Shown here piece after piece: positions 27,783 through 36,912 of a stretch of 64,000 bases of DNA. Numbering within the stretch: the stretch's first letter is position 1; each line of letters starts with the position of its first letter. Origin of the DNA: Pseudanabaena sp. PCC 6802 (lineage in GTDB: Bacteria > Cyanobacteriota > Cyanobacteriia > Pseudanabaenales > Pseudanabaenaceae); contig NZ_KB235914.1 of assembly GCF_000332175.1 (NCBI RefSeq), forward strand, positions 3,406,868 to 3,470,867, written 5' to 3'. The notes below the pieces were generated by a model. It made no database searches. It saw only the letters and a program-made list of their open reading frames with translations, and was not told where the DNA came from. Position numbers and translations under genes: made by a program.

Positions 27783-28241
27783 ATGACATCCAGCACTGAA
27801 ACCATGGTAGATACTGGAGCCTCGATTGATTCAGCCAATATTTTCAACCATGCTGAAACAATTCAAACCGTTATTTCCTCGCTAGATACGGAGAAAACCG
27901 CCGTAGTTAACCAAACCGGAGATACCTGGAAATTCCAGTACGGCACTGTTGAGGTGATTGTCAATATTACGGGAGAGAGCAACTCAGATATATTTACGGT
28001 ATTGGCAACCGTACTCACCTACCCGGTAAAGGATGAAGCCAAACTGATGAAGACGTTGTTAGAAAAGAATGCGGCGGAAACCTTTGAGGCAAGGTATGCC
28101 ATCCAGGGCGATCGCGTCATCGTCATTGCCGCTCGTTCGGTTGAGGACTTATCGCCTAAGGAAATTGCCCGCATTATTAGTATCGTGGCAGCGATCGCCG
28201 ATGAGAATGACGAGCCTCTGAAGGCGGAATTCGGCGCTTAG
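27783..28241 (+). CDS. YbjN domain protein
   Basis: 152 residues, acidic, soluble. The alternating beta-alpha pattern (DTWKFQYGTVEVIVNITGES, FTVLATVLTYPVKDEAKLMK, FEARYAIQGDRVIVIAARSV, LSPKEIARIISIVAAIADE) matches the YbjN/type III chaperone-like fold. The biochemical role is not known; related proteins affect motility and stress in enterobacteria. It lies between the ECF-type ATPase gene (72 bases) and the lipoate ligase-like gene (25 bases), and could be cotranscribed with the latter. Confidence 0.75.
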   Translation: MTSSTETMVDTGASIDSANIFNHAETIQTVISSLDTEKTAVVNQTGDTWKFQYGTVEVIVNITGESNSDIFTVLATVLTYPVKDEAKLMKTLLEKNAAETFEARYAIQGDRVIVIAARSVEDLSPKEIARIISIVAAIADENDEPLKAEFGA

Positions 28242-28266
28242 GTTCTGTTAAATCCTATCTGAGCCG

Positions 28267-29025
28267 ATGCCAACAAATATCTGGCGACTATTGCCGCAAA
28301 TTCATGCACCTGGAGCTAGCCAGATGGCTCTGGATAGTTGGTTGCTAGATCGACATTGCCAAGAAGATTTGCCCCAGTCGGTGCTGCGATTTTATCACTG
28401 GTCGCCAGGGGCAATTTCTTTGGGCTATCACCAGAGAGAAATTCCCGATCGCTGGCACGATCTAGCGATCGCGTACGGCTTAGATATCGTGCGCCGTCCC
28501 AGTGGCGGTCGCGCTGTCTTGCATGGGGGCGATCTAACCTACGCTGTGATTACCAATGTTAATTCTAAAAACCGTCGTGCTGTCTACGCCCATATCAGCG
28601 AGTTTTTAGTTAAAGGATTGGCAAGCCTGGGTGTTCGACTCAGTTACGGCCAGCCCAGCTACAACCAGCCCGAACGGGTTTATATTCGCGATCGCAATTG
28701 CTTCGCCACCGCTACCAGCGCCGATCTAGTTGCATCCGATGGTCGAAAACTAATTGGTAGCGCCCAGTTATACCGCCATAATTCCGTATTGCAGCACGGG
28801 TCGATCGCGATCGCGCCCAACTACGAACTACTCGAACAAATATTTGAATCAAATACCTCTGTGGTGGGCTTAGCGGAGTTGCTCGATGGGACAGCGAACG
28901 TAGATGAAAGTGATGTAGAGAATCTGAGCGATCGCTTAATTTCTGCTCTCACCGATGCCGCCGCGCAGCATTTCGATGTTGAGTTTGTGGATATGCTTCC
29001 GCCAGCTAAGGGATTAGCGCTTTAA
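28267..29025 (+). CDS. Lipoate/octanoate--protein ligase-like protein (LplA/LipM family)
   Basis: 252 residues. The BPL/LplA catalytic domain shows RRPSGGRAVLHGGDLTYAV (about 77-95), the conserved glycine-rich substrate loop, and KLIGSAQLYRH with the conserved lysine (about 160). The protein should attach lipoate or octanoate to E2 or glycine cleavage H proteins; an E2 gene lies at 20379. Whether it is a ligase or an octanoyltransferase cannot be told. The YbjN gene lies 25 bases upstream. Confidence 0.85.
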   Translation: MPTNIWRLLPQIHAPGASQMALDSWLLDRHCQEDLPQSVLRFYHWSPGAISLGYHQREIPDRWHDLAIAYGLDIVRRPSGGRAVLHGGDLTYAVITNVNSKNRRAVYAHISEFLVKGLASLGVRLSYGQPSYNQPERVYIRDRNCFATATSADLVASDGRKLIGSAQLYRHNSVLQHGSIAIAPNYELLEQIFESNTSVVGLAELLDGTANVDESDVENLSDRLISALTDAAAQHFDVEFVDMLPPAKGLAL

Positions 29026-29118
29026 TAATGTACCAATCTTGAACCTAGCAATGATGCGTTACGGCTTTCGCCTAACACATCCTACAAATGGTATTTTATT
29101 TGCGAGCAAATCCCTAAC

Positions 29119-30057
29119 CTATGCTTTCAGGAGCGCATTCGCGAAGAAATCTAACACGCGCTTAGCATATTCGGCTGGATGCTTTGCTAGCCCTTCGCCA
29201 TGTCCGACATCTGGAATTTCCCATAGCTGCTTTGGCGCGATCGCGACGGAGTAATACCATCCCACTTGCTGAAGCTCCCGTCCTCGACCAGTTTGTCCAG
29301 TTGAAATAAATAAAATTGGATGTTTTGACTGTTGCGATAGGGCGCTGACGACGGACGTAGGTGCTGAGACCTGCAAACGTTGTGCTAAGAACCAATCGGT
29401 CATCCGATCGTTCAACCAGTCAGCGATAAAGCGCGGCCATTGACCTGGGTTCTGAGGTGGGAAAAGATCTGCTGAAACTGCGGCACTGGCACCATCTGCC
29501 ACAATTGCCCGTAGATCGTCAAATTTTGCTGAGGCTCGCAATGCAACCTGCCCTCCCATCGAAAATCCCAAAATCCCAATTCGATCGCGATCGATATCAG
29601 GTTGTTGCCGAACATAGGCAAGCATAGTTCCCACATCATCGACCTCCAGCCATCCCCAAGAGCGGTAGTCGCCCGTACTTTCTCCGTGGGCGCGGCGATC
29701 GCAGGCAAGTACGCCATAACCCGCCTTCACTAGCATTTTGACGTGCGGCAGCATTGCCAAGCGATTCCCGCCTTCGCCGTGCAGGACGATGATGGCGGCG
29801 CGATTGCGAGACGGCATATACCAGCAAGCTAGCTGGACTTTGTCTTGAGTGGTGAGCCGCAGCACCTTATGCGGCAGATTGCGATCTGTTGGTACGGTGC
29901 AGCAACCTGGCGATCGCGCCGGCGCAGTAATTTCTGGGATGCGCTTGTAAACATTGATGGCTATACTGGTCAAGCCAATACCTAACAGTCCAAGACTGCC
30001 GATCGCAAACCACCATAGGCGCTTGCGCCATCTCCGAACTCGTGTATTTATTGGCAT
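29119..30057 (-). CDS. Membrane-anchored alpha/beta hydrolase
   Basis: 312 residues. An N-terminal signal anchor (about 15-33) is followed by an alpha/beta hydrolase domain: oxyanion region VLHGEGGNRLAML, YRSWGWLEVDDV, nucleophile elbow GFSMGGQ, and a C-terminal HGEG holding the likely catalytic His. The catalytic acid is probably in the ILFISTGQTGRG strand region, but the usual Asp is not obvious there. The substrate is unknown. The gene is convergent with the lipoate ligase-like gene and divergent from ccs1. Confidence 0.82.
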   Translation of the reverse strand: MPINTRVRRWRKRLWWFAIGSLGLLGIGLTSIAINVYKRIPEITAPARSPGCCTVPTDRNLPHKVLRLTTQDKVQLACWYMPSRNRAAIIVLHGEGGNRLAMLPHVKMLVKAGYGVLACDRRAHGESTGDYRSWGWLEVDDVGTMLAYVRQQPDIDRDRIGILGFSMGGQVALRASAKFDDLRAIVADGASAAVSADLFPPQNPGQWPRFIADWLNDRMTDWFLAQRLQVSAPTSVVSALSQQSKHPILFISTGQTGRGRELQQVGWYYSVAIAPKQLWEIPDVGHGEGLAKHPAEYAKRVLDFFANALLKA

Positions 30058-30165
30058 AGCTAACCAGAGGTATCTACAAACGTTTGCCAGTTAATGTTAC
30101 AGCGATCGCCTGAAAGCAAACTAAGATAGAAATGATTATTTTAGGTGTTAATCGTAGGTAGCGCT

Positions 30166-31515
30166 GTGACTGAGTTACTGCAAGGTGCAAGAAAATATTG
30201 GCGACGGGAAATGCTGCCGTTGCTGGCTAATTTGAAAGTGGCGATCGTGCTTTTGCTTCTAATCGCCTTCTTCAGCATGTCCGGTACGGTAATCGAGCAG
30301 GGACAAACGCTGGATTTCTATCGCGAAAACTATCCCGAACACCCAGCTCTGTTTGGATTTCTCACCTATAAAGTTATTTTAGGAATTGGGCTGGATCGAG
30401 TTTATGGTAGCTGGTGGTTTTTATCTCTGCTGATCCTCTTTGGTGCCAGTTTAACTGCCTGCACGTTTTATCGACAGTTCCCCATTCTCAAAGCCGCCAA
30501 ACGATGGAGTTTTTACACCAAGCCACAAAGCTTTTCTAAGCTGGCGATCGCGGTGGAATTAGCAGGGCGATCGCTAAGCGAACTAGAACAACCGCTCAAA
30601 CAAAAAGGCTATCAAATTTTTCAGGAAAATGAGAAGCTCTATGCTCGTAAAGGCTTAATGGGACGAGTTGGCCCCATTCTCGTCCATGCCAGCATGTTAC
30701 TGATTCTGGCTGGTTCCATCGGTGGTGCCTTGACTGGATTTATCGCTCAAGAGATGGTGCCCAGTGGCGAAACATTCTCCATCAGCAATATCACGGAAGC
30801 AGGTATATGGGCAAAACCACAGATACCCAAGGATTGGTCGGTAAAAGTGAATCGATTTTGGATCGACTACACGCCGAGCGGAGTCATCGATCAATTCTAT
30901 TCCGATCTATCGGTTTTGGATAAATCTGGGCAAGAAGTAGATCGCCAGACTATTCATGTAAATAAGCCTCTTCGCTATCATGGCGTGACGCTCTATCAAG
31001 CCAACTGGGATATCGCAGCGGTGAGATTTACGCTCAATCAAAGCCCAGTTTTGCAGTTGCCCATGTCTAAACTGCAAGCTCGCAGTAACGGCAGCCAGGT
31101 GTGGGGAACCTGGATTCCCACCAAGCCCGATCTCAGTGCTGGCGTGACATTGATTACGCCAGATTTGCAAGGTACTTTTCTCATTTATGGCGAGGACGGT
31201 CAATTACTTACTACGGTTCGCACCAATGGCAGCACGGAGGTCAATGGCGTAACTCTAACGATTAAGGAAGTAGTGGGTAGTACGGGGCTTCAGATTAAGG
31301 CCGATCCCGGTATTCCGATTGTCTATACTGGCTTTGGCTTGCTGATGCTAGGCGTAATGATGAGCTACGTTAGCCATTCTCAAGTGTGGGCACTTCGAGT
31401 TGGCAATACTCTCTATGTTGGCGGTAAAACCAACCGTGCCAAGGTTGCCTTTGAATCAGAAATCGTCCAGATTTTGGAGAATTTGCCGAAGCAGGACTTA
31501 TCTATTGCTACATAA
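30166..31515 (+). CDS. ccs1: Cytochrome c biogenesis protein Ccs1 (ResB)
   Basis: Works with CcsA in system II to deliver and keep haem reduced for attachment to apocytochromes c (f and c6) on the lumenal side. About 449 residues from the GTG at 30166, which has AGG 7 bases upstream; a GTG at 30145 is the alternative. ResB landmarks: [19 protein letters not shown] with TVIEQG after the first helix, [20 protein letters not shown], a third helix ([15 protein letters not shown]), a long lumenal domain with [19 protein letters not shown], and a last helix near residue 390. CcsA is not in the window. Confidence 0.92.
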   Translation: MTELLQGARKYWRREMLPLLANLKVAIVLLLLIAFFSMSGTVIEQGQTLDFYRENYPEHPALFGFLTYKVILGIGLDRVYGSWWFLSLLILFGASLTACTFYRQFPILKAAKRWSFYTKPQSFSKLAIAVELAGRSLSELEQPLKQKGYQIFQENEKLYARKGLMGRVGPILVHASMLLILAGSIGGALTGFIAQEMVPSGETFSISNITEAGIWAKPQIPKDWSVKVNRFWIDYTPSGVIDQFYSDLSVLDKSGQEVDRQTIHVNKPLRYHGVTLYQANWDIAAVRFTLNQSPVLQLPMSKLQARSNGSQVWGTWIPTKPDLSAGVTLITPDLQGTFLIYGEDGQLLTTVRTNGSTEVNGVTLTIKEVVGSTGLQIKADPGIPIVYTGFGLLMLGVMMSYVSHSQVWALRVGNTLYVGGKTNRAKVAFESEIVQILENLPKQDLSIAT

Positions 31516-31545
31516 ACTTGGCAATATACAAGTTGAAATAGCAGG

Positions 31546-33036
31546 CTAGAATGTGATGTGAAAAGATTCTCTTACTTTCTGGCGACTAATTTTCCCGGAC
31601 TCAGTTTTGGGTAGAGCATCTACTAAATACAGAAGGCGCGGCAGTTTGTAGCGAGCGAGTTGATGGGAAGTACAAAATTCTTGCAACTCATTCAGCGCGA
31701 TCGCCTGCCTGGTGACAGCAACAGCCGTAACTATCTGTCCCCATTCCATATCGTCTGTCCCGATCGCACAAACTTCTACAATCGCTGGATGCATTTGCAA
31801 AACCGCTTCTATTTCTGCGGGATAGATATTCTCACCGCCGCTGATAATGAGATCGGTGCGGCGACTGACTACATACAAAAATCCTTCAGAATCGATATAG
31901 CCCAAATCCCCTGTGCAAAGCCAGCCAGACTGAATTGTATCTTGAGATTGATGAATGTATCCTTTCATCATATTCGCGCCCCGTACCAGAATTTGCCCGA
32001 CTTCACCGATCGCGACTTCAGCATGAATATCCTCGATCGCCGTGATTTTAATGCGATCGCACAGCAGAGGCTGTCCCGACGAGCCTGGCTTCCTTGCTAG
32101 ATCCTTTGGTAATAGAGTCGTCACCTGAGAAGCTGCTTCTGTCAAGCCATAGGTGGGCATAATCGGCAGGTTTAGTTTCAAACATCGCTCGACTAGTAAC
32201 CGATGGGGAGCCGCCCCGCCGAGTAAAATACCCCGTAGATTTTGCCAATAAGGTAGGGAAGTTGAGAACTCCTCGCAGTCGAGAATGCGCGCCAGCATGG
32301 TCGGTACCAGCGAAATCGTAGTTATGGAGTCGGTAGAGATCGCCCGTATAATTGCCTCCGGTTCAAATCTCTGATGCAGAACTACACTCGTTCCTGCGAT
32401 CGCGCTGCGCCAAACGATCGCTAAACCGCCCACATGATAAAGTGGCAGGCACAACAACCAGCGATCGCTCCTCTCAATGCCCAGGTTAAAAGCGGAGGCA
32501 ACCGCGCTGTGCCAGTGATTCCCGTAGGTGAGTTGTACGCCTTTAGGATTTCCCGTAGTACCGGAAGTATAGATAATTGACTGAATGGCATCTAGATCGA
32601 TATCGTTTTGTAGTGGGTAATGGATATTTGTAGTAAATGGATGCTTGAGATCTTCTATGTCGAGCGATCGCCATTTCCGACCTACGCTGTCAGAAGGGAT
32701 TAGGGTTGCGGTGGTGCGATCGTAAATTAGTAATTCTGCCTGACAGTCTTGCAGTTGCCATGCAATTTCGCGCGGGTTCAGGCGAGTGTTGATTAATGCC
32801 GCGATCGCACCTAACCTGGTTAAAGCATGAAGTAGGATTACATAATCCGGACAATTGGACATCAATATGCCTGCGCAGGTGGAGCAAGTAACTCCATGCT
32901 GCGCGATCGCGATTGCCATCTCGCTAGCGAGCGCGTCTAACTCTGCATACGTCCATTTCTGCTGGGCAAAATAAAGAGCAGGGCGATCGCCTTTAGTTAA
33001 GGCTTGATATGATAACCAATTGGGTATTGATGACAT
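31546..33036 (-). CDS. menE: 2-succinylbenzoate--CoA ligase
   Basis: AMP-forming ligase of the menaquinone/phylloquinone pathway, which supplies the photosystem I quinone. 496 residues. Landmarks: IYTSGTTGNPKGVQLTYGNH (P loop, about 156-175), LLCLPLYHVGG, PTYGLTEAASQ, GWLCTGDLGYID, RRTDLIISGGENIYPAEIE and the C-terminal PKTESGKISRQ catalytic Lys. Other acyl-CoA ligases share these motifs, but the length and the GGLAI block fit MenE. The SUKH gene ends 18 bases upstream on the same strand, so the two may be cotranscribed. Other men genes are absent from the window. Confidence 0.85.
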   Translation of the reverse strand: MSSIPNWLSYQALTKGDRPALYFAQQKWTYAELDALASEMAIAIAQHGVTCSTCAGILMSNCPDYVILLHALTRLGAIAALINTRLNPREIAWQLQDCQAELLIYDRTTATLIPSDSVGRKWRSLDIEDLKHPFTTNIHYPLQNDIDLDAIQSIIYTSGTTGNPKGVQLTYGNHWHSAVASAFNLGIERSDRWLLCLPLYHVGGLAIVWRSAIAGTSVVLHQRFEPEAIIRAISTDSITTISLVPTMLARILDCEEFSTSLPYWQNLRGILLGGAAPHRLLVERCLKLNLPIMPTYGLTEAASQVTTLLPKDLARKPGSSGQPLLCDRIKITAIEDIHAEVAIGEVGQILVRGANMMKGYIHQSQDTIQSGWLCTGDLGYIDSEGFLYVVSRRTDLIISGGENIYPAEIEAVLQMHPAIVEVCAIGTDDMEWGQIVTAVAVTRQAIALNELQEFCTSHQLARYKLPRLLYLVDALPKTESGKISRQKVRESFHITF

Positions 33037-33054
33037 GGATTTAGAAGATTTCCA

Positions 33055-33855
33055 TTAGCCCATATCTTTGAGCATGGTGTACTCCAACGCCATGAAGTCG
33101 GGTTGAATTGTAATTTCTTCGTCTGGGGCTAGACTGGAAATATCGATTTGAGAAGATTGTGCGTTGGTATCATAGCGATCGTACTCGATATTTTTGAGAT
33201 ATTCCGGCAATCCCCATTGTTGCAGTTCTTCCCAAGAGAGTTTGTCTCGCGACTCAATATATCCATTCGCGATCGCGTCGTAATGCCCTGCCTCAAGTGC
33301 ATCTGCATATTGTTCTAAGTATGCCAAATACGATGGGGCAATGACTTGAGACTGACAGGCTTCGGCATCGATCTCGATGACCTGTCCCATAATGCCGCCT
33401 TGCGGCGGATCGAAGTCGAGGAAGCGGACGACATCGCCATTTGCATCAGCAAAAGGGAACCACTTGGGCGATCCGATTAGGGGCTTCACCGCTCCCTTAA
33501 TAAAGATAATGCCATCTTCCACCTGCGACTTCCATTGGGTTGGAGTGTCATCGGTACCGAACAACTCAGCCGCAAGGTCTTTAAGTTGTGCCCAAGCCTC
33601 ATACGCCTGTTCCAAGGGCATCAACCAAAATCCGTCCGCTAAAACGCCTGGTGGATAGTTATGCTCTTCGCCATCGTGAAGCTGGTAGCTGACTTTCAGA
33701 GCTTCTGGCAGCTTCATTTGGATGCGGGATTCAATCGAGGCGATCGCCTCATCGCTAGCAGGCGCGCGCAAATTATCCAAACCTTCAGGGAAATTTTCGC
33801 TCAGCCATTTCTCTAGCCGTTGCCATACCGCTTTTGTTCGTTGTGCTTCACTCAT
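33055..33855 (-). CDS. SMI1/KNR4 (SUKH) family protein
   Basis: 266 residues. The SUKH core lies at residues 30-190: ASDEAIASIESRIQMKLPEA, LKVSYQLHDGEE, WLMPLEQAYEAW and WFPFADANGDVVRFLDF, with a C-terminal extension of about 70 residues containing YIESRDKLSWEEL. Bacterial members include immunity proteins and uncharacterised housekeeping proteins. No toxin gene is adjacent. A decayed SUKH gene lies at 18824. It precedes menE by 18 bases. Confidence 0.82.
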   Translation of the reverse strand: MSEAQRTKAVWQRLEKWLSENFPEGLDNLRAPASDEAIASIESRIQMKLPEALKVSYQLHDGEEHNYPPGVLADGFWLMPLEQAYEAWAQLKDLAAELFGTDDTPTQWKSQVEDGIIFIKGAVKPLIGSPKWFPFADANGDVVRFLDFDPPQGGIMGQVIEIDAEACQSQVIAPSYLAYLEQYADALEAGHYDAIANGYIESRDKLSWEELQQWGLPEYLKNIEYDRYDTNAQSSQIDISSLAPDEEITIQPDFMALEYTMLKDMG

Positions 33856-33895
33856 ATAGATTTGTTGAAATTTTGCTCTAATTTAGCAGTTTTTA

Positions 33896-34510
33896 CTAAA
33901 TCTGATTCTTAACCCACTGACGGAACGCACCGATTAAGTCTAGATAATCGGCTGTTGTTGCTTGCTCTAAAAAACTCTGAATTTCTAGTAAAGGTAGATT
34001 TGGGAACGCTAAACTCTGCGTACAAGCAATATATGCGCGATCGCGTAATTGATAAATCGTAAAAGTTTGACCGTTATAACGCCAGATTTCCGGTACGCCC
34101 ATATCGGCATAAATAGCGAACCTATTTCTAGAACCACTTGTAATATCAATTTCCACTACTAGATCGGGAGGCGGATCTAAGTCTAGATCCAATCTTTTTT
34201 TTCCCTGGATAGCTCTTAAGTTTTTGATGTAAAAGCACTCATCAGGCTCTGCTCCAATAGCTTCTGGCAGTTTGAAAGTGGTCGAGCCAAGCGGGACGAT
34301 CTTGATTTCTAGTTCCTCAGCTAGAGTTTCTACAAATCTGCCGACTACTTTTTTATAGAACTCATGTTCTGGTAATGGAGCCATAATTTCCAGGTTGCCA
34401 TGATAGTAAGTAAGGCGCAGTCGGCGATCGCGCAATTCATCGAGCAAAGTTTCATAAGTCTGCCAGCTAATCCCAGATAGCTCAACCTGAGGGAGTGTTT
34501 GAGTTGTCAT
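33896..34510 (-). CDS. Uma2 family endonuclease-like protein (DUF820)
   Basis: 204 residues from the ATG at 34510, preceded by TGGAG at a 5-base spacing; an ATG 18 bases upstream is weaker. A PD-(D/E)XK-type core is visible: EPDECFYI, PDLVVEIDITSGS (Asp and Glu of the motif) and MGVPEIWRYNGQTFTIYQL. The family is greatly expanded in cyanobacteria, and the function of its members is unproven; some are linked with mobile DNA. It lies 40 bases upstream of the SUKH gene on the same strand. Confidence 0.85.
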   Translation of the reverse strand: MTTQTLPQVELSGISWQTYETLLDELRDRRLRLTYYHGNLEIMAPLPEHEFYKKVVGRFVETLAEELEIKIVPLGSTTFKLPEAIGAEPDECFYIKNLRAIQGKKRLDLDLDPPPDLVVEIDITSGSRNRFAIYADMGVPEIWRYNGQTFTIYQLRDRAYIACTQSLAFPNLPLLEIQSFLEQATTADYLDLIGAFRQWVKNQI

Positions 34511-34785
34511 AGAGACTCCAGTTGCCATTCGATCGTAGCTACTCCCTAGTCTACTGCCAAATTTAAACTTTAAGCCCCAAAATCAATTTCTTTAGTAGTA
34601 GCGATCGGCTCCTGAATTTATTTCTTAAGGTGGAGATATTGCATAAGTACTTTTGCGCATAATAATTATTACCAACGCATTTGCGAGATCTGGGTGTGAG
34701 GAGTGGACGATATACATATGTGCAACAAGCAGTTATCGTGCTTGCAGCTTTTGGTGGCCTGCCGATTTTTTAACGAACTGGTCTT

Positions 34786-35883
34786 ATGAGTCGGCAGTTA
34801 ACTAATTTACTGCGAGCGATCGCAATTACCTTAGTAGTTGCGATTCATGCCTCTAATAGTTGGTACTTTGGGGCTAATGGGGATGTCTCGCTCGCGCATC
34901 TAAATCCGGTGGTTTTCCTAGATACGGCGATCAATCAGGCAGGACGATTTACGGTGCCGCTGTTTGTAATTTTGTCTGGCTTTGGTTTAACCATGTCAGA
35001 GACATCGCGCCCTTTTTGTTTTGTGGGATTCTGGCAGCGGCGATCGCTCAGGATTATTCCACCCTACATTTTTTTCTCGCTAGTCAGCATTGCGAGTCAG
35101 CCGTTATTCCAATCCGCAAGTTTGCCGGATAAGCTCAACCATCTCTGGCAGGTCAGTCAAGACGGTGCCGCTGACTATCACCTCTACTTCTTGGCAATTA
35201 TCATCCAATGCTATATTGCCTATCCATTGCTCAGACAGATTCCCTTCTCTACTCGTAATCTTGCCCTGCTTGGCAGTTTTACAATTTGCCTGTTTACATT
35301 GCGCTGGTCTGTTTCCCTATTCGATCTATTTCCCGCGATCGCCCCATATCTGTCAGACTCAAATCATTGCATTTTCTGGCTGCCATATTTCCTATTAGGT
35401 ATGTGGCTGGCGAAAGCTCCCGATTGGTTCGCCAGCCAGGTACGACGGCTAGCCTCCAGGCAATGGGGATGGATATGGGCGATCGCATCTACTATTGAAG
35501 TTTCAGAATTCTACTTCGCTGCCCTGAAGATGGGATCTGCGGATGCGGCAGGTCACTACGGACGACCGACCGTGTTGTTAATGACGATCGCTTTTTTATT
35601 ATGGGCAATGTCCTGGCAGTATCGTCAGCGATCGTGGAGCACTCATCTAAATCTCTCGCACCGTCATAGAGAGATAGCTGCTACTATAATTGGTATCCTG
35701 GGAAGTGCAAGTTTTAGTATCTTTTTAACCCATGTCTGGGTATTGCGGCTGATATCTCCCCTGGAGGTAGCTGGCGGTATTGCCTATCTATTCATTGCCG
35801 CGATCGCCTCGTGGGGAATAGGTCTTTCGATCTGGCAACGGGTGCGATCGGTCAAGGTCTTGAATCTGATTCTGGGAGCTTAG
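34786..35883 (+). CDS. Acyltransferase 3 family membrane protein (OafA-like)
   Basis: 365 residues with about ten membrane helices. The start shows the family motif LLRAIAITLVVAIHASNSWYF, with the conserved His in the first helix, then FTVPLFVILSGFGL and FWQRRSLRIIPPYIFFS (Arg-Arg-rich loop). Such enzymes transfer acetyl or other acyl groups to sugars of polysaccharides or lipids in the membrane. No polysaccharide genes are adjacent, so the substrate is unknown. Its stop overlaps the end of the convergent Sel1-like gene by four bases. Confidence 0.85.
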   Translation: MSRQLTNLLRAIAITLVVAIHASNSWYFGANGDVSLAHLNPVVFLDTAINQAGRFTVPLFVILSGFGLTMSETSRPFCFVGFWQRRSLRIIPPYIFFSLVSIASQPLFQSASLPDKLNHLWQVSQDGAADYHLYFLAIIIQCYIAYPLLRQIPFSTRNLALLGSFTICLFTLRWSVSLFDLFPAIAPYLSDSNHCIFWLPYFLLGMWLAKAPDWFASQVRRLASRQWGWIWAIASTIEVSEFYFAALKMGSADAAGHYGRPTVLLMTIAFLLWAMSWQYRQRSWSTHLNLSHRHREIAATIIGILGSASFSIFLTHVWVLRLISPLEVAGGIAYLFIAAIASWGIGLSIWQRVRSVKVLNLILGA

Positions 35884-36863
35884 CCAGCGTTATTGAAATT
35901 GCATTTATCATCAGCCCAGGAGCGAAATTCTCCTTGATAGTCTTCGGGAGTATAGGGAGGAGTGGCTTGTTGTGGAGTAATTTTTTTGAGGCAGACCAAG
36001 CGATAAATCTCGCGTTTACCATATCTGGAGATTGGATTGAGTTCGTTTTCGTGTTGCTTGCCTTCGATCGCCATTTTCTTGTACCAAAACAAAGCTTGAG
36101 GAATATTTGGTGCCGTACCAATCCCTTGCTCGTACATTTCACCAACTTTCTTCCACGTATAGGGGTTATTGCTATCTTGCCACACCTTTAACGCCTCAGC
36201 ATAACGCTTGGCATCATACAGCGAACTGCCGTAATAATCTGATACTGATGTGTTTTTAGGATTCAAGCTATAAGCCTGTTGGAGATAATTGAGGTGAGCG
36301 GTAATATTCCTTGGAATTGATGGGAAAGACACATCGGAATTAGAAGTATTGGGATTACTATAGCGAGCGAACTCCAGCAGAATATCGCTTTTGGCTTTGC
36401 CAGCGGACACTTCCAAAGACTTATGCAGCCATTTGGCCGACTCCGTGTAGTCGGCCTTAATGCCCATAAAACCCCAGCGATAGGAATGATACAGGAATTG
36501 GATTGCAGGTAGATAATTTAACTCTGCCGCTCGGCGATACCATTTCAACGCCATCGGTCGATCGCTATCCTTCCCTATTCCAAATTCGTACCAATCGTAG
36601 GTTTTAGCCAGCCAGTAAGCAGCCACTGGGTCATTGACATCCGCAAGGGGTTGCAGTTTTGCTCGCAGAGCGATCGCCTTTTGAGGATCGAATTTACCAA
36701 ACTGAAATACCTGCTCGAATGCACGAATCTGAGTAGGTGAGATTTGCGTTTTCAGGGGATAGGCAGTGGCTTGATCGTCAACCGGATAAACAGTTTGAGC
36801 AAGACATGGCTGGATAAAGATTATGCCAGCAGCGATCGCGAAAGAAGAGAATAGATGTTTCAT
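35880..36863 (-). CDS. Exported Sel1-like/TPR repeat protein
   Basis: 327 residues from the ATG at 36863; the frame remains open to 37103 but only as a shadow of acs. Signal peptide at residues 1-22 (HLFSSFAIAAGIIF then QPCLAQ). Sel1-type repeats follow: DPVAAYWLAKTYDWYEFGIG, PMALKWYRRAAELNYLPAIQ, YTESAKWLHKSLE, EALKVWQDSNNPYTWKKVGE and NIPQALFWYKKMA. The protein is probably a periplasmic or lumenal scaffold. It lies 49 bases downstream of acs, with a hairpin between. Confidence 0.8.
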   Translation of the reverse strand: MKHLFSSFAIAAGIIFIQPCLAQTVYPVDDQATAYPLKTQISPTQIRAFEQVFQFGKFDPQKAIALRAKLQPLADVNDPVAAYWLAKTYDWYEFGIGKDSDRPMALKWYRRAAELNYLPAIQFLYHSYRWGFMGIKADYTESAKWLHKSLEVSAGKAKSDILLEFARYSNPNTSNSDVSFPSIPRNITAHLNYLQQAYSLNPKNTSVSDYYGSSLYDAKRYAEALKVWQDSNNPYTWKKVGEMYEQGIGTAPNIPQALFWYKKMAIEGKQHENELNPISRYGKREIYRLVCLKKITPQQATPPYTPEDYQGEFRSWADDKCNFNNAG

Positions 36864-36879
36864 AGAATTGCTGTTGTAG

Positions 36880-36900
36880 GGGCGAACAGCCCGTTCGCCC
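36880..36900. repeat. Hairpin GGGCGAAC-AGCCC-GTTCGCCC
   Basis: A perfect 8-bp stem with a 5-base loop, between acs and the Sel1-like gene. It could act as an attenuator or processing site in a shared transcript. The flanking TGTAGG links it to the GTGCCTGCC-type repeats. Confidence 0.5.
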
Positions 36901-36912
36901 ACTGTTAATCTC

